From JAWAFC01 sp038890815 (GTDB lineage Archaea; Micrarchaeota; Micrarchaeia; Burarchaeales; JACRGF01): a stretch of DNA of 64,000 bases. The stretch covers positions 62,001 to 126,000 of the forward strand of contig JAWAFC010000001.1 in NCBI GenBank assembly GCA_038890815.1, written 5' to 3'. Below the pieces are notes generated by a model. That model was not told the origin of the DNA. It searched no databases and saw nothing but the letters and a program-made list of their open reading frames with translations. This document shows positions 34,407-41,837 of the stretch, piece by piece; within the stretch, counting starts at the first letter, position 1, and every line of letters starts with the position of its first letter. The position numbers and the translations under genes are program-made.

Positions 34407-35075
34407 TTGACTAAAGCAGTCATATTTGATTTTGACGGCGTGCTGGCTGATACACGGCAAGCAGCCATATCCGCATACAAAGAGGCACTTGCCGAAAAAG
34501 GTTATAGGATAACCTCGGAAGAAGTGAGAAGGTTCTGGGGTGGAGGACCGTTTTGGACAATAAAGCGCTTTTTTGAATCCCATGGGATAAGTAAGAGCAG
34601 AAAAGAAATCGAGGCAATAGCGAGGAGAAAAACAATTCTGCAGGTAAAGATGGTGGGGCGCAACAGACTCCTTCCGGGCGTCAAGCCTCTCCTCTCCGCG
34701 CTCAAGGGCCATGTGCTTATGGGTGTGGCAACCTCGAATAGGCTGGCGCTGGCGAAAGCATTTCTAAAGCATTACAAAATTGACAGATTTTTTAGTGCGA
34801 TTGCTACCGCAGAAGCCGGGGACAGGCCAAAGCCTTTTCCAGACCAGTACCTGAAGGCTGCCAGGCTTCTGGGAGTAAGGCCCAAGGACTGCGTGGCTGT
34901 GGAGGACATGGAGGTTGGTATCCGGGCAGCAAAGAGAGCTGGGATGAGAGTTATCGGAGTGGCCGGAGGGCTGGAACCTGAGAAAAAGCTCAAGAGGGCA
35001 AAGCCCGATTTGTTTGTGAAGAGTCTGCGCGAAAGGAAAAAGATCCTCCAGTTCCTCCTCATGGAAAGCCTTTAA
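34407..35075 (+). CDS. HAD-family phosphatase (phosphoglycolate phosphatase-like)
   Basis: 222 residues from a TTG start preceded by GAGGGG. HAD motifs: motif I FDFDGVLAD, motif II ATSN, Lys motif RPKPFPDQY, motif III VAVEDMEVGI. Cap type 1 lies at about residues 16-90. It lies 22 nt upstream of RuBisCO, so salvage of the phosphoglycolate made by RuBisCO oxygenation is a reasonable guess; beta-phosphoglucomutase-like or other phosphatase activity cannot be excluded. Confidence 0.85.
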   Translation: MTKAVIFDFDGVLADTRQAAISAYKEALAEKGYRITSEEVRRFWGGGPFWTIKRFFESHGISKSRKEIEAIARRKTILQVKMVGRNRLLPGVKPLLSALKGHVLMGVATSNRLALAKAFLKHYKIDRFFSAIATAEAGDRPKPFPDQYLKAARLLGVRPKDCVAVEDMEVGIRAAKRAGMRVIGVAGGLEPEKKLKRAKPDLFVKSLRERKKILQFLLMESL

Positions 35076-35079
35076 ATTA
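35071..35079 (+). promoter_or_regulatory. TATA box for RuBisCO
   Basis: TTTAAATTA is centred about 24 nt before the GTG at 35098, indicating leaderless initiation. It overlaps the stop of the HAD gene. Confidence 0.45.
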
Positions 35080-35097
35080 CATCCGAGAAAACGCAAC

Positions 35098-36390
35098 GTG
35101 GCAAGCGAATGGTATCAGGAATTTGTTGATTTTGAGAAAAAGCCAGCGAATAGCGATCTGGTAGCTCTCTTTTACTTTGAGCCCGCCGATGGGATTTCAC
35201 GCGATGAGGCGTTGGGGAGGATAGCCTCAGAGAGCTCGGTGGGGACTTGGACAACGCTGGCCAAGCTTCCACCGAGAATAAAGAGGCTCAAGGGCGTGGC
35301 ATTTGAGGCGAAGGGGAATTTTGCAAAGCTATGTTATCCGCTCGAGCTGTGGGAAAAGGGAAATATGCCACAGCTGCTGAGCGGAATTGCTGGTAACATT
35401 TTTGGGATGAAAGCGCTGGCTAACCTCAGGCTCATTGACATATCGCTGCCGAGAGAGTATGTGAGGGCTTTTAGGGGACCCCAGTTTGGAATAGGCGGGG
35501 TGCGAAAGATTTTCAGGCAGCCTAAAAGGCCGCTCACCGCAACTGTGCCAAAGCCAAAAATCGGGTTTTCTGCAAAAGAGCATTCTGAGGTAGCCTACGA
35601 GGCCTGGAGCGGTGGCATAGATCTGATTAAGGATGATGAGAACCTGAGCTCGCTGAAGTTCAACCGATTTGAGGAAAGGGTTAGGCGATGTGCCAGGATG
35701 AGGGCAAAGGCGGAAAGAGAGACGGGCGAGACCAAGAGCGCACTCTTCAACATCACGGCGGAGACGAAGGAAATGCTGAAGAGAGCAAAGCTATTGCATG
35801 ATTTAGGATGGGAGTATGTTATGGTGGATGTTATGACCGTTGGGTTTGCCGGCCTCCAGAGCGTGCGCGAGGCCTGCCAGGATTACGGGTTGGCCATCCA
35901 CGCGCACAGAGCCATGCATGCGGCTTTTACAAGAAATCCAAAGCACGGCATAAGCATGCTGTGTCTGGCAAAGCTGCTGCGCCTCATTGGGGTCGACCAG
36001 CTTCACATCGGTACGGCTGTGGGAAAGCTCGTAGGAACCGAGGAGGAGGTGAAGCGCGTCAGGGATGTGATCACAAAAGAAAAGCTGGGTGAGGAGTTTC
36101 CGCTCAATCTCTCGCAGGACTGGTTCGGTATCAAGCCCGTGTTTCCAGTGTCATCAGGTGGATTACATCCGGGTCTTGTGCCGGATGTGATGGCCATGTT
36201 TGGGAACGATGTAATCATCCAGGCAGGCGGAGGGGTTCACGGCCATCCAGATGGCACGCGCGCTGGTGCGATGGCGCTCAGACAGGCCATCGAGGCGTTC
36301 ATGGCGGGAGAAAGCCTTGAGGAAAAGGCAAAAGGGCACCCTGAGCTTGCCCGCGCGCTTGCTAAGTGGGGCTATATCCGACCGAGGTGA
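35098..36390 (+). CDS. rbcL: Ribulose-1,5-bisphosphate carboxylase, form III
   Basis: 430 residues from GTG. Catalytic residues are all present: KPK at 152-154 (Lys175 equivalent); GGIDLIKDDE at 172-181 with carbamylatable K178 and metal ligands D180, E181; HAHR at 268-271 (His294); loop 6 GTAVGK with K310 (Lys334); SGG at 353-355; and GGGVHGHPDG. It is therefore a true carboxylase rather than a form IV RuBisCO-like protein. Form III enzymes fix CO2 onto RuBP made from AMP; the two other pathway enzymes are at 50-52.7 kb. Followed 4 nt later by a small coiled-coil gene. Confidence 0.95.
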   Translation: MASEWYQEFVDFEKKPANSDLVALFYFEPADGISRDEALGRIASESSVGTWTTLAKLPPRIKRLKGVAFEAKGNFAKLCYPLELWEKGNMPQLLSGIAGNIFGMKALANLRLIDISLPREYVRAFRGPQFGIGGVRKIFRQPKRPLTATVPKPKIGFSAKEHSEVAYEAWSGGIDLIKDDENLSSLKFNRFEERVRRCARMRAKAERETGETKSALFNITAETKEMLKRAKLLHDLGWEYVMVDVMTVGFAGLQSVREACQDYGLAIHAHRAMHAAFTRNPKHGISMLCLAKLLRLIGVDQLHIGTAVGKLVGTEEEVKRVRDVITKEKLGEEFPLNLSQDWFGIKPVFPVSSGGLHPGLVPDVMAMFGNDVIIQAGGGVHGHPDGTRAGAMALRQAIEAFMAGESLEEKAKGHPELARALAKWGYIRPR

Positions 36391-36394
36391 GGGA

Positions 36395-36730
36395 ATGAGG
36401 CGCACGGCGCTGAGGCAGAGGCTAGAGAGGGAGATCGCGAAGCTTGAAAAACAGGCAGAAGACCTGGAGGACTTGCATGAAAGCTTCACCGAACTGATTG
36501 TGGATTTGGAAAGGATTGTTGGGGAAATGTACAAAAGGCTACTGGAAAAAGAGGGTGCGAGAAAACCAGGCATCGCGCTCATTGAAAATTTTGTCTCGAG
36601 CGGGGAGAGCTCGCTCGTGCTCAGGGCAGATGCAATCCCCGAAAAGGAATACGCGAGATTCCTTGAGGAATTCAACGGCTTTCGAAAAAAATTGGAGGCG
36701 AGGCCTGCAGATGCGCAGGCGCCTCGTTAA
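36395..36730 (+). CDS. Small coiled-coil protein
   Basis: 111 residues from the ATG at 36395, 4 nt after the RuBisCO stop. Residues about 1-60 are a strong heptad pattern (LEREIAKLEKQAEDLEDLHES), followed by a short mixed region. No family recognised. Position suggests co-transcription with RuBisCO, but a functional link is unproven. The open frame continues upstream into RuBisCO antiphase, so the start is inferred from spacing and the AGGTGAGGGA upstream. Confidence 0.5.
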   Translation: MRRTALRQRLEREIAKLEKQAEDLEDLHESFTELIVDLERIVGEMYKRLLEKEGARKPGIALIENFVSSGESSLVLRADAIPEKEYARFLEEFNGFRKKLEARPADAQAPR

Positions 36731-36731
36731 G

Positions 36732-36740
36732 TTTTTAAAT
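36732..36740 (+). promoter_or_regulatory. TATA box for the ilv leader
   Basis: TTTTTAAAT is centred at 36736, predicting transcription start near 36762, a few bases before the leader ORF ATG at 36768. Confidence 0.45.
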
Positions 36741-36767
36741 TCGTTTGATATAATGTTGATAGTGAGC

Positions 36768-36833
36768 ATGCTGTTTGGTCGTGCGAAACAGATGGCTGTT
36801 TCTCTTCTTGTTAGTGTAGTTGTCCTTAGATAA
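36768..36833 (+). CDS. Candidate ilv leader peptide (21 aa, Leu/Val-rich)
   Basis: A 21-codon ORF whose last 13 residues are MAVSLLVSVVVLR: eight of 13 are Leu or Val. An in-frame ATG at 36753 would add five more residues (MLIVS). It lies just downstream of a TATA box and about 90 nt before the acetolactate synthase genes, and its stop is followed at once by a stable hairpin. The layout resembles bacterial ilv attenuation leaders. Such a leader is unexpected in an archaeon, and translation is unproven. Confidence 0.45.
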   Translation: MLFGRAKQMAVSLLVSVVVLR

Positions 36834-36863
36834 AGCTCAAGTCGCCCATTTCCGGCTTGAGCT
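36834..36863 (+). promoter_or_regulatory. Hairpin after the leader ORF
   Basis: An 8-bp perfect stem AGCTCAAG / CTTGAGCT with a 14-nt loop begins one base after the leader stop codon. It is not followed by a T-run, so an intrinsic terminator is unlikely. It ends 3 nt before a GAGGTG Shine-Dalgarno, which fits translational control better. Confidence 0.5.
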
Positions 36864-36877
36864 CCGAGGTGCAAAAT

Positions 36878-36928
36878 ATGAGCAGACAAAAGAGGATAAA
36901 AAACTTGCATGAGAGGTGTAAGCCGTGA
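36878..36928 (+). CDS. Candidate 16-aa upstream ORF coupled to ilvB
   Basis: ATG at 36878, 6 nt after GAGGTG (36866-36871), encodes MSRQKRIKNLHERCKP and stops at the TGA that overlaps the ilvB GTG start (GTGA). This geometry would allow translational coupling. Coding status is uncertain. Confidence 0.3.
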   Translation: MSRQKRIKNLHERCKP

Positions 36929-38658
36929 GGATGAAAGGGGCGAGGGCTATCTGCGAGGCCCTCAAAAAAGAGAAAGTTAAGCACATTTTCGGCCTCCCGG
37001 GAGGGGCCATCATGCCATTTTACGATGCTCTGCTGGATTATCCGGAGATAACGCACTATCTGGTGAGGCATGAGCAGGGGGCAGCCCATGCCGCTGAAGG
37101 GTATGCCCGAGCCAGCGGAAAAGTTGGGGTGTGTGTGGCCACGAGCGGACCTGGCGCAACGAATTTGACCACAGGCCTGGCAGACGCGTACATGGACAGT
37201 GTGCCCATCATCGCAATGACAGGGCAGGTTATTCGAAGTCTGATAGGCAATGACGCCTTCCAAGAAGCAGATATTTTCGGAATAACCATGCCCATCACAA
37301 AACATAACTTCAAGGTCATGAATCCGGAGGAGTTGCCGAAGATACTGAAAATGGCCTTTACCATAGCGACTGCAGGAAGACCGGGGCCGGTGGCGATCGA
37401 TCTACCCAAAGATGTCCAGAATGCCGAGATCGAGTTTAATTACCCTGAAACGATAACCATCCCGGGTTACCAGCCGAAGTACGAGCCCCATCCCATCCAG
37501 GTGAAGAAGGCGGTGGAAGTTCTGATCTCGGCAGAGAGACCGGTCATACTCGCTGGCGGTGGAGTCATCATCTCAGGCGCGCACAAAGAAATAGCGAGGC
37601 TCAGCGAGGTATTGTTCGCTCCTGTTGTCTACACGCTCATGGCCAAAGGGGTGATGGACGACACGCACCCGTTGTGTCTGGGACCTGTTGGAATGCATGG
37701 GAGGATAGGAGCGAACACCGCGCTCACTCTGGCCGATGTCGTGTTGGCGGTGGGATGTAGGTTTGATGACAGAGTGACCGGGGACATCAGATATTTCGCT
37801 CCGCACGCGAAAATAATTCACGTCGACATCGATGCCGCCGAGATAGGCAAAAATGTGAAAGCAGACGTGCCCATTCAAGGAGATGCCAAAAGGGCGCTCA
37901 CCGCGATACTCGCCGGGCTGGAGAAAGCGAAGAAAAAGGAAAGCGAGTGGAGCCGAAGATGCAGGGAACTCAAGGAGGCATGCAACTGCAACTACGGCGC
38001 GCTGGAAAATGTGCCTCTTCACCCAGCAAGAGTCATTAAGGAGCTGAATCAGCACGTTCCAAAAGAGAGGACAATTTTTGTCACGGAGGTGGGGCAGAAC
38101 CAAATGTGGGCCATGCACTTCATTGAGGCAGGAGAGCCGAGGCATTTCATCTCCAGTGGCGGCCTTGGCACCATGGGATTCGGACTACCGGCTTCCATTG
38201 GGGCAAAAGCCGCAAGGCCGGATATGCACGTGATCGACATCGCAGGAGACGGGAGCGTGCTGATGACGAACCAAGAGATCGCAACAAGCGTGCATTATGG
38301 ATTGCCTGTTCTCATATGCATTCTCAACAACGGTTGGCTTGGTATGGTCAAGCAGTGGCAGAAGCTATTCATGGAAAAACGCTACTCGCACACCAAGCTG
38401 CACCCGCTCCCTGACTTCGTCAAGCTTTTCCAGAGCTATGGCGGAGACGGAGAGAGAGTGGAGAGGCCGAGCGAGCTTAAAGAAGCGATAAAGAGGGGAT
38501 TGAAAAGCGATGTCATATACGCGCTTGACATTGTCATAGACCCAGAGATCGATGTGTTGCCCATGGTGCCGGCCGGCGGTCGCAATGATAGGATGATCCC
38601 GAGCCCGCTGTGCAGCAAGGTGGAGGCGCTGTCGAGGAAAATGCTGGGAATTGGGTGA
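36925..38658 (+). CDS. ilvB: Acetolactate synthase, large (catalytic) subunit
   Basis: 577 residues from GTG, with GAGAGGTG upstream. ThDP-dependent condensation of pyruvate (and 2-ketobutyrate), first step of branched-chain amino acid synthesis. Motifs: catalytic Glu in LVRHEQGAAHAAEGYAR, Pyr-domain FGLPGGA, and the ThDP motif GDGSVLMTNQE...NNGWLGMVKQW. It starts the ilvBN-(PPC)-ilvC operon; the small subunit follows 4 nt later. The leader region upstream suggests amino-acid-responsive control. Confidence 0.96.
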   Translation: MRMKGARAICEALKKEKVKHIFGLPGGAIMPFYDALLDYPEITHYLVRHEQGAAHAAEGYARASGKVGVCVATSGPGATNLTTGLADAYMDSVPIIAMTGQVIRSLIGNDAFQEADIFGITMPITKHNFKVMNPEELPKILKMAFTIATAGRPGPVAIDLPKDVQNAEIEFNYPETITIPGYQPKYEPHPIQVKKAVEVLISAERPVILAGGGVIISGAHKEIARLSEVLFAPVVYTLMAKGVMDDTHPLCLGPVGMHGRIGANTALTLADVVLAVGCRFDDRVTGDIRYFAPHAKIIHVDIDAAEIGKNVKADVPIQGDAKRALTAILAGLEKAKKKESEWSRRCRELKEACNCNYGALENVPLHPARVIKELNQHVPKERTIFVTEVGQNQMWAMHFIEAGEPRHFISSGGLGTMGFGLPASIGAKAARPDMHVIDIAGDGSVLMTNQEIATSVHYGLPVLICILNNGWLGMVKQWQKLFMEKRYSHTKLHPLPDFVKLFQSYGGDGERVERPSELKEAIKRGLKSDVIYALDIVIDPEIDVLPMVPAGGRNDRMIPSPLCSKVEALSRKMLGIG

Positions 38659-38662
38659 GGTT

Positions 38663-39172
38663 ATGGCAGGCAACGCGAAGGGAAATGGAACGCCGCACGA
38701 GCACATCTTGTCACTTCTCGTGGAGGATAAGTTTGGCGTGCTGCAGAGAATCTCGGGAGTGTTTTCCAGGCGAGGATTCAACATGAACACGATTACTGTG
38801 GGAAAGACTGAGAAGCCCGGCCTCTCGCGCATGACAATCACGACAACGGGGGATGACCACACCGTGGAGCAGATCATAAAGCAGCTCAGCAAGCTGGTGG
38901 AGACAATTAAAGTTGCAGAACTAGACCCTGCCAGGGCTGTGACGAGGGAAATCGTGCTCGCAAAAATACACGTGAAGGATTTTGCCGCGAGGAATGAGCT
39001 CATGAACTTTACCAACATATTCAGGGGGAGGGTGGTTGATGTGAGTGCTAATTCGATGATCGTTGAGGTGACCGGGCCAGCTGACAAAATAGACGCCTTT
39101 GTTGAGCTCATCAGACCATTCGGCATAAAGGAAATGGTGAGAACGGGCATCACCGCTCTGTCGCGGGATTGA
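38663..39172 (+). CDS. ilvN: Acetolactate synthase, small regulatory subunit
   Basis: 169 residues from the ATG at 38663 (GTGAGG upstream). The N-terminal ACT domain is at about residues 13-90: HILSLLVEDKFGVLQRISGVF, RRGFNMNTITVG. The C-terminal domain (about 95-169) has KIHVKDFAARNEL and VEVTGPADKIDAF. It binds valine-type effectors and activates IlvB. A short Gly/Asn-rich N-terminal extension precedes the ACT domain. Confidence 0.95.
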   Translation: MAGNAKGNGTPHEHILSLLVEDKFGVLQRISGVFSRRGFNMNTITVGKTEKPGLSRMTITTTGDDHTVEQIIKQLSKLVETIKVAELDPARAVTREIVLAKIHVKDFAARNELMNFTNIFRGRVVDVSANSMIVEVTGPADKIDAFVELIRPFGIKEMVRTGITALSRD

Positions 39173-39182
39173 GAGGGTTTGC

Positions 39183-39638
39183 TTGAAATCTAAAGAATTG
39201 AAGATGGGGAGGCTGATCGCTGTCAAGTTCGAACCCGAGGAGGAGATTATCGGAGGGCTGGAGCGGGTGTGCGCCACACACAGCATCCGCTCTGGAGTGA
39301 TTTGGGGAATCGGCGCGTTGAGAGAGGCCGAATTGATCACGGCCGCGAGCACCAAAAGACTCAACCCGCAAACCGACGTGCTTAGAGGGCCAATTGAAAT
39401 CGCGTGCGCGCACGGGAATGTCTCGCTGAAAAACGGAAAGCCAGCCGTGCATCTGCATGCGACGCTCAGCCTGCTCGCCGACAATGACGCAGGGCAGAGG
39501 CCAGGCGTGAAAAAGACGCTTTCGACGCATATCGCGAGGGGGATAGTCTCGCTCACGGGCGAGTTCTTTATTCTTGAGACGGGCGCGCTTTCCAGAGAAT
39601 TGGATGAGAGGATTAAAATGTTTGTTTGGAAATTATAG
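39183..39638 (+). CDS. PPC (DUF296) domain protein
   Basis: 151 residues from TTG 39183 (an internal ATG at 39204 is possible). Matches the plants-and-prokaryotes-conserved domain: GRLIAVKFEPEEEIIGGLERV, SGVIWGIGALREAEL, and the His cluster VHLHATLS followed by HIARGIVSLTGEFFI. Members are trimeric, and in plants are fused to AT-hook DNA-binding motifs; the prokaryotic role is unclear. It lies inside the ilv operon between ilvN and ilvC, hinting at a metabolic or regulatory link. Confidence 0.85.
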   Translation: MKSKELKMGRLIAVKFEPEEEIIGGLERVCATHSIRSGVIWGIGALREAELITAASTKRLNPQTDVLRGPIEIACAHGNVSLKNGKPAVHLHATLSLLADNDAGQRPGVKKTLSTHIARGIVSLTGEFFILETGALSRELDERIKMFVWKL

Positions 39639-39643
39639 GGGGG

Positions 39644-40642
39644 ATGAGCATGGGCATGAAGATATATCACGACAAGGATGTTGATGTGAGGGTGCTGAGA
39701 GGCAGGACAATTGCGGTCATAGGCTACGGCATACAGGGGGCCGCCCAGGCACAAAACCTACGCGATTCTGGAGAAAAAGTCATCGTGGGTGCGCGCCAAG
39801 GAGGACCGAGTTGGGAAAGGGCGAAAAAGGATGGTATGGAGGTAGCGAGCGTTGAGGAAGCTGCCCGGAGAGGCGACATCATTTTCATGCTCACCCCAGA
39901 TATGACGCAGAAGGAGGTTTATGAGAGATTTGTGAAAAAGCATTTAGGTAAGGGAGATGTGTTATATTTCTCGCACGGGTTCAACATAACCTTCGGGAGG
40001 ATAGTCCCGCCCAGCGATGTCGATGTCATAATGGTAGCGCCCAAGGGACCGGGCAAGAAAGTGAGGGAAACCTATCTGCAGGGATTCGGCACGCCCGCGC
40101 TGTTCGCAGTGCATCAGAATGCGAGCGGCAAGGCCAAAGAGATCGCGCTAGCACTCGCAAAGCAGATGGGCTTCACGAGAGCCGGCGTGTTCGAAGCAAC
40201 TTTTGACCAGGAGACTTATTCAGACCTTTTCGGGGAACAGACTGTCCTGTGCGGTGGGCTGACCGAGCTCATTAAGGCAGGCTATGAGACGCTTGTGGAG
40301 GATGGTTTTCCCCCGGTTGTGGCTTATTTTGAGGTGTTGCACGAGATAAAGCTCATTTCCGACCTAATCCACGAGGGCGGGTTAGAGTACATGTGGAGCC
40401 GCGTCAGCGAGACCGCGCGTTACGGCGGTCGGACAAGGGGCCCGCGCGTCATAGATGCGCATGTCAGAGAAAACATGAAGCGGATCCTTGAGGAGATAAA
40501 GAGTGGGCAGTTTGCCAAAGAATGGATTGCCGAGTACGAAAGTGGCATGAAGGTATTTGAGAAACTGAGGAGAGAGGGAAGCGCGCATCCCATTGAAAAA
40601 GTTGGTGCTGAAATCAGGAAAATGTTCGAGTTCAAACGCTAA
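39644..40642 (+). CDS. ilvC: Ketol-acid reductoisomerase
   Basis: About 332 residues from the ATG at 39644; the ATG at 39650 has better spacing from the AGGGGGG Shine-Dalgarno. Class I KARI. The Rossmann motif is VIGYGIQGAAQAQNL, substrate-side motifs are HGFNITF and APKGPGKKVR, and the knotted C-terminal domain has FDQETYSDLFGEQTVLCGG with metal-binding Asp/Glu. It converts acetolactate to dihydroxyisovalerate. The class I length (about 330) matches. Confidence 0.96.
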   Translation: MSMGMKIYHDKDVDVRVLRGRTIAVIGYGIQGAAQAQNLRDSGEKVIVGARQGGPSWERAKKDGMEVASVEEAARRGDIIFMLTPDMTQKEVYERFVKKHLGKGDVLYFSHGFNITFGRIVPPSDVDVIMVAPKGPGKKVRETYLQGFGTPALFAVHQNASGKAKEIALALAKQMGFTRAGVFEATFDQETYSDLFGEQTVLCGGLTELIKAGYETLVEDGFPPVVAYFEVLHEIKLISDLIHEGGLEYMWSRVSETARYGGRTRGPRVIDAHVRENMKRILEEIKSGQFAKEWIAEYESGMKVFEKLRREGSAHPIEKVGAEIRKMFEFKR

Positions 40643-41804
40643 CATGTTGCTCAATCCGGATGTTTTCCAGGTGCAACCGCCTGTAGATGGCGAGCGCTCG
40701 CCTGGCATGCTCCTCATGCTGTTCGGCCAGCACGGACTCAAGCGCGCGCCAGCGCGTGCGGTTGTTGGGATTTATCCACTTGGCAAATTCGGCAATGGCG
40801 TCCGCATCGTAGGCGATGTCCAGCTTATGGATAAACTGCCACGCCAGCTCATCCGATAGCGTTGAAATTATCTTATTGGGATGTCCGGCAGGCAATGCAT
40901 ACTCGCGCGCCATCTCCATGAAATCGTCCGACATGCCGGGCATCGCCCTCAGCAGCACGCCGCGTGGCGTGGCATCAAATCGTTTGCCTGCCCTCGCCAT
41001 CAGCTTATCCAGCACGTCTCCCGGGATTGCGTAAATTGCGTTTATAAGAGCTTTCACAACATTGGGATCGAACTCCCGCCCAGCGAGCTCTATCATGTGC
41101 GCGATGACGTCCTCGGGAGTGAAGATGGTATTGCGGTAAAAGCGGTGGTGTACCATGGCCGAAAAAGCGTCGGCAACTTTGAGTATCCTGCCTCCAAGCG
41201 GGATGCGCTCGCCCGAAAGGCCGGCCGGATAGCCTGCAAATTTTGACATCGTATCGCCATCAAACCGTTCGTGGTGCGCACTCACATTGCGGACAATGAG
41301 CTCTCGCTCAGGAACGCGGGTGGCGTTGATGATGGCGACCGAAAAATCAAGATGCTGCCTCAGCAGTTCTCTCTCCCACTCGGTAAGTCTTTTGGACCAA
41401 AGGGGCTTCCTTTCTTCCTTGCGAAGAATGCGGGTGGGTATCGGGAGCTTGCCCACATCGTGAACAAAACCGGATACGAGCATGATGTCGGGCGCCAGCT
41501 CGTCCTCCGCGTGGCCCGCCCGTGCCATAGACAGCGTGATCGCAAGCGCGAGTTTTGCCACCTCCCTGCTGTGTGCCGGCTTGTGCAGCCACCGCTCACC
41601 AAGAGTGGTCTTTCGCATGAAATGCCCGCTCACCCAATCAACGAGCTCCTCGAGCGAAGTAAGCGAACGCGCTTCGGCCTCCAGAGCGGTGAGGGCGCGG
41701 CTGACACGGGCTTTTATCAGCCGCTTTCTCAGCGAGCCGTCAAAAAACCAGCGGGACCAATTGGATGGTTGCTGCCGTGAGGAGAATCGTGCGTGCGCCA
41801 ACAT
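40632..41804 (-). CDS. HD-GYP-type phosphodiesterase-like protein
   Basis: 390 residues. The HD domain carries an HD-GYP signature: H74-containing helix, H115-D116 in FVHDVGKLPIP, H151 in RQHLDFSVA, HHERFDG at 177-183, GYPAGLSGERIPLGGRILKVADAFSAM from 191. The loop between DG and GYP has six extra residues compared with the standard HHExxDGxGYP. Bacterial HD-GYP proteins hydrolyse c-di-GMP; no GGDEF partner is visible here. The C-terminal domain (about 250-390) is unrecognised. A TATA element (41827-41836) makes the mRNA leaderless. Confidence 0.8.
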   Translation of the reverse strand: MLAHARFSSRQQPSNWSRWFFDGSLRKRLIKARVSRALTALEAEARSLTSLEELVDWVSGHFMRKTTLGERWLHKPAHSREVAKLALAITLSMARAGHAEDELAPDIMLVSGFVHDVGKLPIPTRILRKEERKPLWSKRLTEWERELLRQHLDFSVAIINATRVPERELIVRNVSAHHERFDGDTMSKFAGYPAGLSGERIPLGGRILKVADAFSAMVHHRFYRNTIFTPEDVIAHMIELAGREFDPNVVKALINAIYAIPGDVLDKLMARAGKRFDATPRGVLLRAMPGMSDDFMEMAREYALPAGHPNKIISTLSDELAWQFIHKLDIAYDADAIAEFAKWINPNNRTRWRALESVLAEQHEEHARRALAIYRRLHLENIRIEQHVSV

Positions 41805-41807
41805 TCA

Positions 41808-41836
41808 ATTTTTTAAGGGTTCAAGGAATTTAAAAT
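41808..41836. promoter_or_regulatory. Overlapping divergent TATA elements
   Basis: AATTTTTTAA (41808-41817) is 26 nt before the ATG of the FAH-family gene (41838, plus). AATTTAAAAT (41827-41836) is 26 nt before the ATG of the HD-GYP gene (41804, minus). Each promoter lies within the start region of the other, so interference is likely. Confidence 0.45.
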
Positions 41837-41837
41837 C

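Noticed and set aside
36498..36833. 111-codon frame covering the ilv leader
   Set aside because: Most of it is out of frame inside the coiled-coil gene; only the last 21-26 codons, after the promoter, look meaningful.
36834..36863. Hairpin as an intrinsic terminator
   Set aside because: No T-run follows; the next bases are a Shine-Dalgarno and a start codon.
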